Assembly (NCBI RefSeq): GCF_000801105.2
Contig: NC_079519.1
Coordinates: 27,627,288-27,691,287, forward strand
Length of the DNA: 64,000 nt
Direction of reading: 5' to 3'
DNA from: Raphanus sativus
Lineage: Eukaryota; Streptophyta; Magnoliopsida; Brassicales; Brassicaceae
Positions 33,914 to 46,782 of this stretch are shown here, piece by piece. Within the stretch, counting starts at the first letter, position 1, and each line of letters opens with the position of its first letter. Position numbers and translations under genes: made by a program. The notes under the pieces were generated by a model. It worked only from the letters and a program-made list of their open reading frames with translations. It was not told the DNA's origin and searched no databases.

Positions 33914-36900
33914 ATATCTAATTTCTCTCCCACTCTCCCTCCCCCCCTCCCCCCCCAAGTCAAAAATGTTGACATATTTTAGAAAAAAAACAAATTTAGA
34001 GAAAAATATATAAATATGATGCTTTAAAAATGCCACAAAATCATCAGAGAAATATTTTTTCCTTTATCGTGTATATACTCAAAACTATGCTCAATTAGTT
34101 TAAGAGATCTGAAAACTAAATTTGTTTTTCAATGTCTCTCTCGCATGAGGATGGTAGCATCATGTTTGCAGTTTTTTTATAAGAGTCCATTGAGCCTCGG
34201 ATCATAGACATCTTTCATAATTATAACACTATTTTCTCTTATCAAATTTTAAGCTTTGAATTTTCTTATATAAAGATCACTTTCTCCGTCACCCATATCA
34301 AAATCTGAGATCATTCAAGGAGCTGTAAAAATTAATTTTGTATAAAAAATATGATATTAAATTAAAATTAATTTTCACTCTGAGCCTCATTTATTTCTAC
34401 TAAGAGTTCATCGAGCCTAGGATCATCAATGTCTCTTAACAATGATATCACTATTTTCTATGATCAAATTTAAAACTTTAAATTTTAATATATAAAGATC
34501 AGTTTTCTATGTTGATCCAGTTTAAATTCTAAAATAATTCAAAGAGCTATAAACATTTATTTTCTCTAGAAATTTGAAGTTAAATTAAAATTAATTTCCA
34601 CACTCAGCCTCATCTTTTTACTAAACGTTTGAAGGGCCATAGATACAAAGTGAATGTTCTCATATTAATGACGCCAAGATAATATTCATATAATAAATAT
34701 TGATATCTTTTAAGGAAAGATTTTATATTTTTATTGTCATAAATTGATATACATATGAGATGATTTTAACTTGCGCAAGTAATTAATATTAGGAAGGTAA
34801 GTTAATAAAAACAAACTACCTAATATGTTCTCATATTAACTTGTGCAATAAGCAATGTAATTAATATGATATTAAGAGTGTATGGTTTACCGTATTTGTA
34901 ATAAGGAAACTTATCACGTTTCTTTGATTCAGACAATTAATTAATATTCATGAGCAAGTAATACATAATAAGGTAATTATTATATTTGTATTCTCATAAA
35001 AACTTTGATACCGTATTTGTAATAATAAAACTAATTAATACATTTGTTAATTTTCTTTTTATACTAAGTCGATGATAAAAAAAAATCAACTAATAAGATT
35101 AAGAGAATTATGCTTAAAATATAAATATAATAATTTCTAAAAGTAATAACACATATATGATATTACATTTTCATTGGAAAATGATTGGTATTTTTATAAT
35201 TATATATTTGATTGTTTTGCCTTCATTTGACTCATTTTTTATACTATATATATATATATATATATGTATAGTGAATGAGTGAATTTAATTAATATTATCA
35301 AGTTCTTATTAATAATATAAACATAATAAAAATGTTTTTGGGAGAAAGTTATAATATTACACATATTATGCCATTAATACATTTAACAAATGGTCGACAT
35401 TTAGTAATAGTCTTGCGCAAGTTATGATTAATGAGATTAGAAATTAATTTAAATGTCGACATTTATTAAGATTCTTGTGCAAGTTATGATTAATGAGATT
35501 AACAATTAATGTAACTTTCTGATTAGTAGCTTTATTAGAAAAATAAATCAAAAAAGAAATTACAAAAAATCAGTCAATAGAATCGCTTGGTTGATGAGGT
35601 TATTACATTCATGAAGTTGATTGATGAGGTTATTACAAAAAATCAACAAAAATATCAACCAATAGAACCAATAAATCAAAAAATAAACTACAAAAAATCA
35701 ACAAAAAAGAAATTACATTCATGAGGTTCCAACAATGAATTGTGACGAAACGTCAATGATGGTGTTTATTGTAATTCTGCATATAAGAAAACAAAGAAAA
35801 AATATATCATAAAATACATATAGATTCAACCCCAAAACTTAGACTCAAATCCAAGGCTCCAGCTCTGCAAGATCAGTTTCACCAAATTTAATGACATTGA
35901 TTATAACAAAAAGATTTGAAGATGTATACAATCCCGAAACAAAAACAAAATTGTATAGTTGATAGAACAAACCCGATGAGATGCATCATGAATGGATGGA
36001 GGAAGTTTTGTGGTCTTTTTGGTGACAAAAAAAAACCTTTTCGTCTCAAAGATTGATAGAGAGACAATGTGGAGAGCAAGAGAACAAAATAATTGGAGAA
36101 GAAAAGTCTCGAATAAATTACCAGTAATGATGTTCGTCTGTGAGCTAAGTATTGATTATCATCCCTTGGATCATAAACCTGCTCAGGATCACAAAATATA
36201 ATTTAAATTAGAACGATCAAACATAAAAAAGCTTAAATAATAGATGCGTGAGACTAAAGAATGGTTGTGTTGCTTGAACTCGACATTGAACTCTATATAT
36301 ATAAACTGATGGTGAAAAGCATTAATGACGCCAAGAATATTACTTGCTAGATTTGTGAAAGTAATTGGTTATACTAAGGTATGTAAATTAAATTACGTTT
36401 GATTAAAGGAAACATATTAAATTTGTAGTGTTAAAAACGATTATGCATATTATATGATGCGAGACTTGCGCAAGTAATCAGTATAAATAAGGTATGTTAA
36501 TAATAATAAGTTTCCTAATTAAATATAAAACGTATTATGCCATTAAGACATTTAATGATTAGTCGACATTTATTAAAATTGTTCTGCAAGTTATGATTAA
36601 TGATCGACATTTATTAAGATTCTAGCGCAAGAAATAATTAGTGCGATTAACAATTAATGTGACTTTCCAATTAGTAGCTCGATTACAAAAATAAATCAAA
36701 AAGAAAAATACAAAAATTCGACCAATAGAATCGCTAGATTTTTCGTGAGAAGCTCTGTATGAGCGCCATGTGTCAAATGTACTTCTCTTTTAATATATAG
36801 GAGGATAAAATGGCTTCTGATACATCTTGCATTGAAAAAAAAAATATTAGATTTTACATTATACTACATAATTGCGTAATACATTATAAAATGATAACCA

Positions 36901-37571
36901 TTTCTGTGGAGGATTTGGCATAAATTACGGTTATATTAAATAACATACTAAATTAGTTTAAAATTTACAATTTTTGTTCTATTATTTACGGTTATAATAA
37001 AATGGCTTCTGATACATTATATGGCTTCTGATACATTATAAAAAATGTTTAGTTTACTTTTAATAAAATGGCTTCTAATACATCTTGCATTGAAAAAAAA
37101 AACAAATATTAGATTTTACATTATATTACATAATTGCGTAATAAATTATATGGCAATGATCTATGGTAACCTTATATATGACATTATATTTTGATAGAAA
37201 AGGAAATCATGGAATGAGTTAATGGGAAATATAATTAAGAGAAATAGTAATGATCTTTGACTTTCCTTAAACATGAAATGATGAAATCGGACATATCTTT
37301 GACTTTTCTTTTTACACGAAATCGTCCAATTATTCATTTTGAACTATAATGTATATGAGAAAATTCGAGTGGTACCACAATGGCATTTCTTTGTAATTTC
37401 TCTAGTGAATCAAGGGTGATTTTATATATGGGCTGAGAGTAAATATGGTGCTGACACGTCAGCATGGCACTCATGTAAATAACTTACACATTTAAGGTTA
37501 CTCTTTAAAAATGCTTCTTGATTAATAAGAAGGGATGTTAATTTAGAAAATGGTGTCATTTTGATTATATT
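32809..37571 (+). repeat. Right copy of ~4.75 kb duplicated block
   Basis: Begins with the last bases of a (CT)n tract (tctctctccccctcaatcg) directly after the N gap and follows the left copy base by base to 'gattatattt' near 37571, after which it continues into new sequence. It includes (CT)n at 33309-33402 and 33859-33913. The contig starts inside the low-complexity CT tract, which fits an assembly break. Confidence 0.9.
33309..33402. repeat. (CT)n microsatellite in the right block
   Basis: Counterpart of 28455-28542 but a few repeats longer. The next tract, 33859-33913, is a little shorter than its counterpart 29006-29063. The Leu-Ser repeat frame predicted here is an artefact of the microsatellite. 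Confidence 0.95.
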
Positions 37572-40310
37572 TTGTAAAATTAAAATTTTATAACTATTAC
37601 ATGATCTCTGAAATTGTATTCATATATTTATCATCAAAATTATTAGTCATCCACTAATTTATCAAATCAATATTTTGATAAATTCTGTAAAATTAAAATT
37701 AATTATTTAGGAGCATCGTACTCTTGCACTAGTGCACAAGTAGCATCATATTAATTGTTAGACCAAATTAATTTCTTGTATAAATTGTGTAAACATTTAA
37801 TTATATATAAGTTTTAGTTTAATCAAATAAATGTTATCAAATTTTTATTGTCTTAGTTAAATCAAATAAATCTATAATTATATATGTTCTAAATTTAACT
37901 TTAAAATCATTGTTTTATTAATTTAAATTAATTATTATTTAGTATTACTAAAAATTAAAATACATTTTAAAATTTAGAAACCAAGTAACCAATTTTTAAC
38001 TTTACATCATTTATCAAAATGATGTCATTTTGATAAATCAGTGGCTAACACTTTTGATGGTCAATGCATAATTACAATATGCGAGTTTATATAGTATTTT
38101 TAAAAATTTTAGTTTTACAGAATTTATCTTTTTTTTTAAAGGCTTTCTTATAAAATATTTTTGTTTTTTTTTGTTACATAAGAAAAAACAGAAAACAAAA
38201 AAAGATAAAACTAACATTCCATAATCCCCTAATGGGCTCGACCTAATAAAACCCATACAAGTTTAACCTACAAAATGGTCCAAGCCCAAGACATCTGACA
38301 CTTTAACATCTACGGTAATAAAACTTAAAACGGAAACGAACCGTACGCATGCATATGTATTTCTTTCTTTTAGGTGCAGGCCTATTACTGTATTACATCA
38401 TACTTGATACTACTGTATGTATTAAAGTTGTAACGTTGATACACTCATCATATTATGAATAATTAAGTTGGATCGAGGTCTTCCTTTCCTTGGCTCATGA
38501 GCTTGATTGGCTCCGGTTCTTATATAGTCAAGGAGAAACTCCACAAGTTCTCTCTCCTTTATATCACTAACCTCCTCTTTGATGTTCTTCTGATTTAAAA
38601 TATTTTATAATCCGAGGTTAAAACTTACAAATCATTATCTTAAACTGTAAGAACATTGAAATATAAAGTATGTTGGCTATAATTGAATTTAGTGAATGAA
38701 TGCATGTGTTAAGAATTGTGACTTTTTATTAAATAGTTTTATTTATTAATAATAGGAATCCTGATTAATTCCAAAGGTTGTGAATTCCATTATACTTGAA
38801 AAGTTATGTGTTTTCAACAATTAAAAATTGTGTCTTTTTATATTGAAAAGTTGTGACTTTTAATAGCAATATCAATTCATTCCAAAGGTTGTGAACTTCA
38901 TTCAAGTTAAAAGGTTATGAATTTTCAACAATTAAAAGTTGTGTCTTTCCATATTGAAAAGTTATGACTCTTCATAATATAACTATTATTTCAAAAAAAA
39001 AACAGCCTTTAAATTAAAAAGATATGACTTTTCAAACAAAATTTTGAAAATCTATAAATAGCTTAAGTCTATGCCTTCTCAAAGCAACATAAACTTCATC
39101 AACTACCAATTATCAAGAGATGTGACCGTGAATCAGAATCAAAGCACGATATCAAGAGAAGATGTCCACGTTTGTAGCCACTCCAACCCCATTGAAAAAT
39201 ATGTATTCGTAATTAAGGAGCATGGAGTATCAGAGTTTCCGTCTCTTTATCATAAAGAAGACAAAATTTCAGTTCTTTATGATGTGTTTTGTTACAGTAG
39301 ATTTGAAGATTAAATTTATGGTGCAAAAGAATTATATTTTCTTATTTCATGGATATTGTCGATGGAAGGATTCAAGAACTAATTTTCTCAAACATGGAAA
39401 GAATGATGTAGATAAATAATTAAGATATTTATCAAATATTTTTTTTTCACTATATATATTATTTATTTTATTTATTATCTAGATAAAAATTTTTATTATT
39501 TTAAAAATTTACGATGTTTTTATATATACCACGCGATTTAAATTTGTATTCAATTTATATTTGATAGAAAAAATAAGAGTCTTGACTTGAATCAACAAGA
39601 TATCTTCCCCTCATCGGCTTGAATAAAGAATTTGGGCATTGTAGAAAGGGATTGCCAAAATTTCAAAACGTGTTTTTAAAAATTTCTTCAAATAAAAAAC
39701 TTATGCTTAACTCTTGAAAAAAAATCTGGAATAAATGAATTCTATTTTTAAAAAGGTCTTAAAAAGGCCGCAACATACATGCATAATAATTTAATCTATA
39801 CCGTACGTATTATTTTTATAGGCACTCCAGTTTACAAAATGTTATACGAGTTTTGACCGCTAATTTTGGAGTTTACAATGCGAAACACTCGGTACAGTGG
39901 AAAAAAGAAACACTCGTTACAGTGTACAGTTTACAATGTTTATTTATAAATCATAATTATTATAGAATTAATGACCAACAAAATATGAACAGGTGTTAGT
40001 TTAAAAAAGAAAAGGGTGAAGGTACGATTAAGAAAATGAGATTAGCAAAAAATATTGGATACCACCGAACCATCGTAACTCTTCATCTTCCTATATAAAC
40101 TGACGATTGACAATAAGAGTTCCAATACCATATGTATCAGTTGTTTTGATAAAATTGAGCATCTAAAAGAAATTTAACGATGTACAACTTTATCAACCGT
40201 AAAAGTCAACAAACTACTCAGGATTTTTTTACAATTTAATAGAATCACATTTTCAGTGTTGATTGAATAAATTTGAAAAGTTACGTAAATCACATTTTAC
40301 AATTATTCAG
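37572..40310. other. AT-rich repeat-derived region, one unrecognised exon-like frame
   Basis: No confident gene. The plus-strand frame at 39071-39313 starts MPSQSNINFINYQLSRDVTV but has no family signature. Words such as 'aaaagttgtg.ctttt' recur many times between 38700 and 39000 and again beyond 40300, indicating repeat-derived DNA. A palindromic 'cttgcactagtgcacaag' lies at about 37724. Confidence 0.4.
38422..38589 (-). pseudogene. Unrecognised last-exon-like frame
   Basis: A minus-strand frame of 55 residues ends at TAA 38424-38422 and starts after an acceptor-like AAATCAG (AG at 38591-38590). It reads KNIKEEVSDIKERELVEFLL, then DYIRTGANQAHEPRKGRPRS. The composition is strongly coding-like (amphipathic helix pattern, no low complexity) in an otherwise very AT-rich area with short frames. 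I do not recognise the family, and no upstream exon is evident. It may be a fragment left after gene loss or one captured by a transposon. Confidence 0.3.
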
Positions 40311-40316
40311 GTTCTA

Positions 40317-41640
40317 CCAAACAATGTTGAAAGTTACGTCTTTTTATATTTTTTTGTTTTGTTAAAAATTGTATCTTTTCGTTATATATTAAAATGTGTC
40401 ATTTCATTATTTGATTTAAGAGTTGTGTATTAATTAGTATTTAAATTGAAAAAATGTAATTATTTAAATGATGCCACTATTTAAATTGAAAAGTTTAAAG
40501 CCGGTTACAAAAAAAATTTAAATTGAAAAGTTGCGACTGTTCATATAATTACCATTTTAAAATAACCACCTTTAAAATAAAAAGATGTGACTATTCATAT
40601 ATATGGAAAGTTGCATCTCTTAATTATTTATACAAATATTTATGTATTTTCGTTTTTATTATTCTATATCTATTTATTAATATTTCATAAATATTTGTAA
40701 TTGTTTTATATCTAAAAATCAGTGTATTAATATGAAAATTTCAATCTCTTAAGTTTTATACATGAAAATTGCATCTCATAAATGTTTTACATGAAAAATC
40801 CCAAATAATGTTGAAAATTTGTGTATTTTATAGAAATTTTATTTCTTATTAAAAGTTTTCTTTTTATTATATACTAAAATATGTTTATTATTTGTTTCAA
40901 GAGTTGTGTATTAGTTAGTATTTAAATTTTATACAAATATGTCTGTCAAATCCCAAACAATGTTGAAAAGTTATGTGTTTTTATAGAATTTTTTTTTTGT
41001 TAAAGTTGTATCTTTTTATTATATATTAAGATGTGTCTTTTCATTATTTGATTTAAGAGTTGTGTATTAGTATTTAAATTGAAAAGATGTAATTATTTAG
41101 ATGAAAAATTGTGACTATTCATATATGTATCATCTCAAAATAACTATCTTTAAATTGAAATGATGCGACTATTTAAATTGAAAAATTGCGACTATTCATA
41201 TAATTATCATTTCAAAATAACCACTTTTAAATTAAAAAGATGTGACTATTCATATATGGAAAATTGCATCTCTTAATTTTTTATACAAACATTTATGTAT
41301 TTTCGTTTTTATTATTCTTATATTTATTTATTAATATTTCATAAATATTTTTAATTGTTTTATATCTAAAAATCAGTGTATGAATATGAAAATTTGAATC
41401 TGTTAAGTTTTAGACATGAGAATTGCATCTCATAAATGTTTTACATGAAAAACCCCAAATAATGTTGAAAGTTGTGTATTTTATAGAAATTTTATTTCTT
41501 ATTAAAAGTTATGTCTTTTCATTATATGAGTCTGTTTTTGTTGCTGTCAAAAAACAAATGTGTCTTTTTATTATTTGTTTTAAGAGTTGTGTATTAGTTA
41601 TTATTTAAATTTTATACAAATATGTCTATTTTTATTTTTG
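40317..41640 (+). repeat. Tandem duplication, ~640-650 bp unit, two copies
   Basis: 'ccaaacaatgttgaaa' occurs at 40317 and 40954 and 'ccaaataatgttgaaa' at 40801 and 41455. These offsets give a period of about 637-654 bp. The intervening order 'gatttaagagttgtgtatta', 'gcatctcttaatt', 'atctaaaaatcagtgtat' and 'gcatctcataaatgttttac' is preserved in both units. It is AT-rich and noncoding, and it leads into the Helitron 3' end. Confidence 0.8.
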
Positions 41641-42208
41641 CATATTACACATATCTAATTATTTGTAATAATAACTAAATTAAATTAGGTTACGAGACGT
41701 TCGTACTTCTTCATTGATGATATAATAAACAATACATTTTGATTTTTTAAAAAATAATGCTTAAAAAGAGATTTTTTATTTATTATAAAGTGATATAATT
41801 TAAATTTTAGAGTAACTTACCTAAATTAATAAAATATGTATAATTTTATTGGTAATGATGTATTTGTATTTTAGTTGTAATTTGAAACTATAAAATATAC
41901 ATTTCTAATATTATCTATAAATAAATAAAAATACATATGTTTTATGTTTTGACATAAATATTTATTTGAAAATAAAATTAATTTTTTATATAGAATATAA
42001 GTTGTAAAATGATGTATTTATTTAAATACATATTTTCTACTTTTTGACATAAATATTTATTTGAAAATAAAATTATTTTTTATATAGAATATAAATTTTC
42101 TACTTATTTAAATACATATCGCGTGAAATATGTATAGAATATAAATTTTGACAGAAATATGTATTAAATACATATTTTCTACTTTTTGACATAAATAAAA
42201 AATGAGTT

Positions 42209-42240
42209 CCCACGCGATATCGCGTGGGTTCATTACCTAG
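42209..42240 (+). mobile_element. Helitron 3' terminus (hairpin + CTAG)
   Basis: A perfect 20-base palindrome (42209-42228, arms CCCACGCGAT) is followed by TTCATTAC and CTAG at 42237-42240, then the host T. This is the diagnostic Helitron 3' end. Upstream (41940-42190) are three degenerate ~90 bp direct repeats built on 'tttgacataaatatttatttg', likely subterminal repeats. The element's 5' end is uncertain. No helicase gene is seen, so it is non-autonomous. Confidence 0.75.
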
Positions 42241-42512
42241 TTTAAACTAAAGAGAAATATAAATAATCCTTGTTTGTAACAACACAAATCTTTATTGAAA
42301 ACATGCATTGAAAAGATAGAATGAAAAGATGCAATTGTTCACTTGTATTGTAATGTTTATTTTCAAATAAACTGATGTCTTTGTGATGTTTAAAAATAAG
42401 TTCAGTTTTCTATTTGATTAGTTAAGTTCTAGTTCATTATGTATGTATTAACTACAATCAAAAATATTGTGATATAGAGTCATTTTTCTCTCTTTAAGAG
42501 ATTCATCTCTTA

Positions 42513-42716
42513 GGCCATGATTAACTTCGGTTTCTTAGTTGAGGTTTTTAATTCATGATTTGACTTTTTTTATATTTTTCGGTTAAAAACGACTCTTATA
42601 TCTTTTATTTAAAAGACGGTTCTTAGCTTTTCTTAGTTAAAATCTAAGAAAAATTAAGAACCGTCTCTTAGTTGAAGCTAAGAACTCTAGATAAGAGATT
42701 GAGATTAATCATGATC
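42513..42716. mobile_element. PIF/Harbinger-type MITE, 204 bp
   Basis: Left end GGCCATGATTAAC and the inverse of the right end GATCATGATTAAT, flanked by TTA at 42510-42512 and 42717-42719. The interior folds back strongly (aagacggttcttagct against ttaagaaccgtctctta). TTA target duplication and size fit Tourist/Harbinger MITEs. No coding sequence. Confidence 0.75.
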
Positions 42717-43852
42717 TTATTGTTCGTAATTTATAGAAAATTCAGTTTTTTATATGGGCTTTCATTGATTTAAGGGCCAACTAAAACACAATGAGCTTTA
42801 TTATAGAAAATCTGATGTTCACTTGCAACCATCTATTAATTAATTAATCAATCATAAAAAATACTTTAACAATTTGTTTTTTATAAGCTGTTTTGAGTTT
42901 TCGTTGAATCTGACTAGGAATGTTACATGGATACGTTTCATTTCAATCCATATCTCATGAACCTCGTGGATGTACTTGATCAATGAAACTCGTGCACACT
43001 TATTTTACTTTAGTGTGATTAACGCATAACATTATTATATGGAAAAGCGAGATACTATCTTGTGTTAAGACGACACACGATCAGAAGTTTCAAATTGTTA
43101 TAGCTAAAGAAATATTATAAAATGTTATACATGAAAAATTAAAGTGAAATTTTAAGTTCACCATATTGTTAGTACTATTATTCATGTTTACTTTTATTAA
43201 AAATACATTTTTACAGATATTTTCTTCATTAAAGAGGTAAAAGATTTTTATAACTTTGATTTACAGATATATAAATAATTAATCAAATAAATAATAAAAA
43301 ACATAGTTTTCGAGTTATATATTTTCAAATTCGAATGTTTATAAATTCATTTTTTTAATTTTTTTTGAAATTATTTTTCAGTTTTTCTTTTGAAATTCAG
43401 AAGTTTTTTTGAAACTATTTTAGAAACTTAAAAATAAAATAAAAGAATGTATTCATATATTTATTAAAATCTTAAACTCCACCTTCTAGAATTCATTTTT
43501 TAATTATGAACTCTAAGTATATATTAGTTAATCTTAAGATTATAAATATCTATTTATCTTTTTAGAAGTGAATGTAAATATAGTTAAACTAAACATGAAA
43601 AGTAGTTTAAACCATTTTTCAAAAAAAAAAACTTAATTAAAAATAAGTAAAAGACATAGAAATTGACAAAAAAAAATCTCTGAACGCTGTCTCAGCTTCT
43701 CCATCATCATTTGGGTTTGCTTCTTGTTTTCTGTGCATTTTGGCTTTCCAATAATTCAATCTATTCATCCTTTTTTTGTATTGTTCCAGAATTTTGGGAT
43801 CAACGAGATATAGACACTGAATTGATGAAGAAATAAATAAATTATAATTATA

Positions 43853-44112
43853 CTCCCTCCGTTTCTTAATACAAGTCGTTTTAGAGAAGTTCATTTGTTC
43901 CAAATTATAAGTCATTTCCGGTTTTTTATGTAAAATTTGTTTACACTTAATACAGTATAACCAATGATAAAATATCTCCTATTTTTGTATTAGTTGAATT
44001 GTGATTAGATAAACAATTAATGATATTTTTGTCTAGAAAATCTAAAAAATTAATGATTTTTTTAATCCATGTGCATAGTTTTAAAACGATTTATAATAAA
44101 AAACGGAGAGAG
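43853..44112. mobile_element. Stowaway (Tc1/mariner) MITE
   Basis: 260 bp, CTCCCTCCGTTTCTTAATAC at the left and ...AAAACGGAGAGAG at the right, with TA on both sides (43851-43852 and 44113-44114). Same family type as the elements at 17843 and 52991. No coding sequence. Confidence 0.88.
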
Positions 44113-46782
44113 TATTAAACTATTAGTTAAATGAAATATTTTGAAACATACCTCGAGAACGAGATATTTGATCTGTTCTCGAGTTAAGCTATTAGAGGAA
44201 ACAAAGATGTATCTTTAGACAGTGAAGCTTGAACAAAATGAGGTCGGCTGTTAAGAAAAGAATCATGTTTTCCTATATTTTTGTTCAAACTACAGGAAAT
44301 TACAAAAAAAAAAACAAATCCTTCGGATTGAATATTAGGTATACAAAGTTCTTTGACCAAAAAAAATACCAAGTTCCAAATATTTGTTTGTCATTAGATT
44401 CTTAGAAAGGAGTTTCAAACTGTCTACAAAAGACAGAATCAGCTAGCCACTCACTAAAATCTCAGACTGTATGGACAATGGACTTTTCAAAGCTCGATTA
44501 TATGTATTGTTCTCTAAAAGGCTACCATTAAAACTAATTAGTATGTGATTGGTTGCTAACAGCATAAAAGTATTGATAGCAATAATGGCATGCCATATAG
44601 AAAGAGGCTATGACCAACTCTCTATCTCGGCAATTAATTTGGTAATCCAATATCACAACCTAACCCGTTTTAACACATAAAGCAAATATTCTAACTTTTT
44701 CAATGTCATTCAGATTCCAAAGGTGGAGGAGTCTCTTTTCATAATTCCATTTAATCAAAAAGTTTATTGTGTATTCAACGTCTTTCACCCAACGATCCTT
44801 TTAAATGCTAATATAGTGCGGCATCCTTAGAAACAGACAAGGCCTCCCAAGGTGGAGGAATTTTATATATTATTACCACCATTTCATCTAATTAAGTTTA
44901 TCTCGACGTCCCTTCTACCATTTCCTTTTCTTATATTCATATCCTACAAATTGTTGATTAATAATTGATTCTTAGAGGTTGGACCATCTTGTTTATGTTG
45001 TAATTTTTTTAAAATGAATTTAGATCCATATTCATGAAAAGTCTAATCATTGAAAAATTTATGATAGATTCACAAACAAAAATCATTACTTTTAGACTCA
45101 AAGCGATATCCAAAACAAAATATACTGAAACAATAACAATCTCTCTTTGGGGTGTGTCGAAAAATCTTTCAAATTAATACATTTTAATATGCATTCCATT
45201 ACCTAACTTCCTTTTGAAACTTTTTCTGTAGAGGAAATGCAAATATTCTGAGACTTTTGAATTCCATTTCCCCGCAAAGTAATAGTCTGACATGATGTTA
45301 CTTGAAAATCCCTGAAGTTAATCTTCATATTGAGTTTATATCTATGAGGCAGTTGTTTAATTAATACGAATTAGATGGATCATTCTAGACCTGCAAATAA
45401 GACACATGTATTTTTTGAATTGGAAACTATTATAAAATAATTGTAACTTTATAAATAAAGTTTAGTGGAATTGTTAGTGGGTAGTAGTTGGCTTTGGGTT
45501 AGATTACTTTTTGATGATTTTCAAAATCAAGCTTGAAGATCTCCTTCTCATCCATTGATGGATTGGATCCTCCAAGAACAAAGAGATCAATTAGCTTACT
45601 CTATGTGTCATTCTCCAAATCCCCACCGTATCTTTAATTTGCATAAACCACTTCATCACTAGCAAAAATAAATACGTGACAATTTACTTAAAGGTGTAAT
45701 TTAAGAATATTATCAACATATCAATCAATTATGTGTTTGAGGAATTGTGATGTGTTAAGATCAAATACAGATTTTATTTCTGAAATTTAAGAAATGATCA
45801 TCAAGTCTTGTTATTTTCCTTCGTTAACTTTTAGCATTCATAACATGAACAACTATATATTGTGTTTGCACATCAGTGACACAAGTAGTAATTGTTGTAT
45901 GGTGAGATTTTGAAGAAGGAAATAACTTCAAAAGCTCTAATTTATATTCCATGTATAAATGGTGTGTTATAAAACTCTAAGTTTTTGCTACACATGAAAC
46001 GTATAAACGGCAACATGTACTATCTTTATTAAAACAGAAACATCATATCTTTAATTTTTTTTTTCAATAAAAAAACAGAAACATCATATATAAATAATCA
46101 TATCCATATGTGTATTTTATGATTTGTTATTCAAATTTTACCTATTTTAAAATATTTCATTAATATTAATTTGTTAATTAGTTATATGTTAAACTATTTT
46201 AATAGCATACATCATCACACATGATACTGTTTTGTCGTTAAATAATTTTCTTTAGTTTTAAATATATATATTTTTGAAACACTGTTTTAAATATTTCTTA
46301 TTTTAATAGAACAAAATCTAAGAGAATTTTTTAATTTCTATTTTTAAATAACTAAATATATTTTTAATTATTATTAAAAATATACCTGAATATTAAATTT
46401 ATTTTAGTCTTAAAACGAAAAATAAAAATTGTAACTTAATATATTTTTAAAATTTAATTTTAAAGTTTAAGAAAAAAAATATTTATCAGCAAAAACAAAA
46501 ATATAACAGGTTTACAAATATAAACAAAAATTAAATATTTTGTTTTTCATTAAATTATATTCTACATAAAATAAGTCCGCATTTTTAAATATGTACCCCT
46601 ATTCATAATCTGTATACTATACATATTATCAACCAGCTAAGTTTTTTTTTTCATTTTCACAATCCATTCTCGTAGCCGTATGAAGAAAAGAAACAAGGAT
46701 CAATTTTGTCTCATGAGATTTAAGACTTTTATTTAGAAATGCAAAGAATTCATCAAGCTTACATGTTTAAACATCGTTGAAG

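Larger units (their letters stand above)
42241..46764. other. Intergenic DNA with two MITEs, no confident gene
   Basis: Apart from the MITEs at 42513-42716 and 43853-44112, nothing convincing is coding. A minus-strand frame at 43637-43830 reads ILEQYKKRMNRLNYWKAKMH followed by an acidic stretch. It looks mildly coding-like but is unrecognised and abuts the Stowaway MITE. A decayed direct repeat built on 'ccaaggtggagga' occurs at about 44718 and 44848. Confidence 0.45.
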
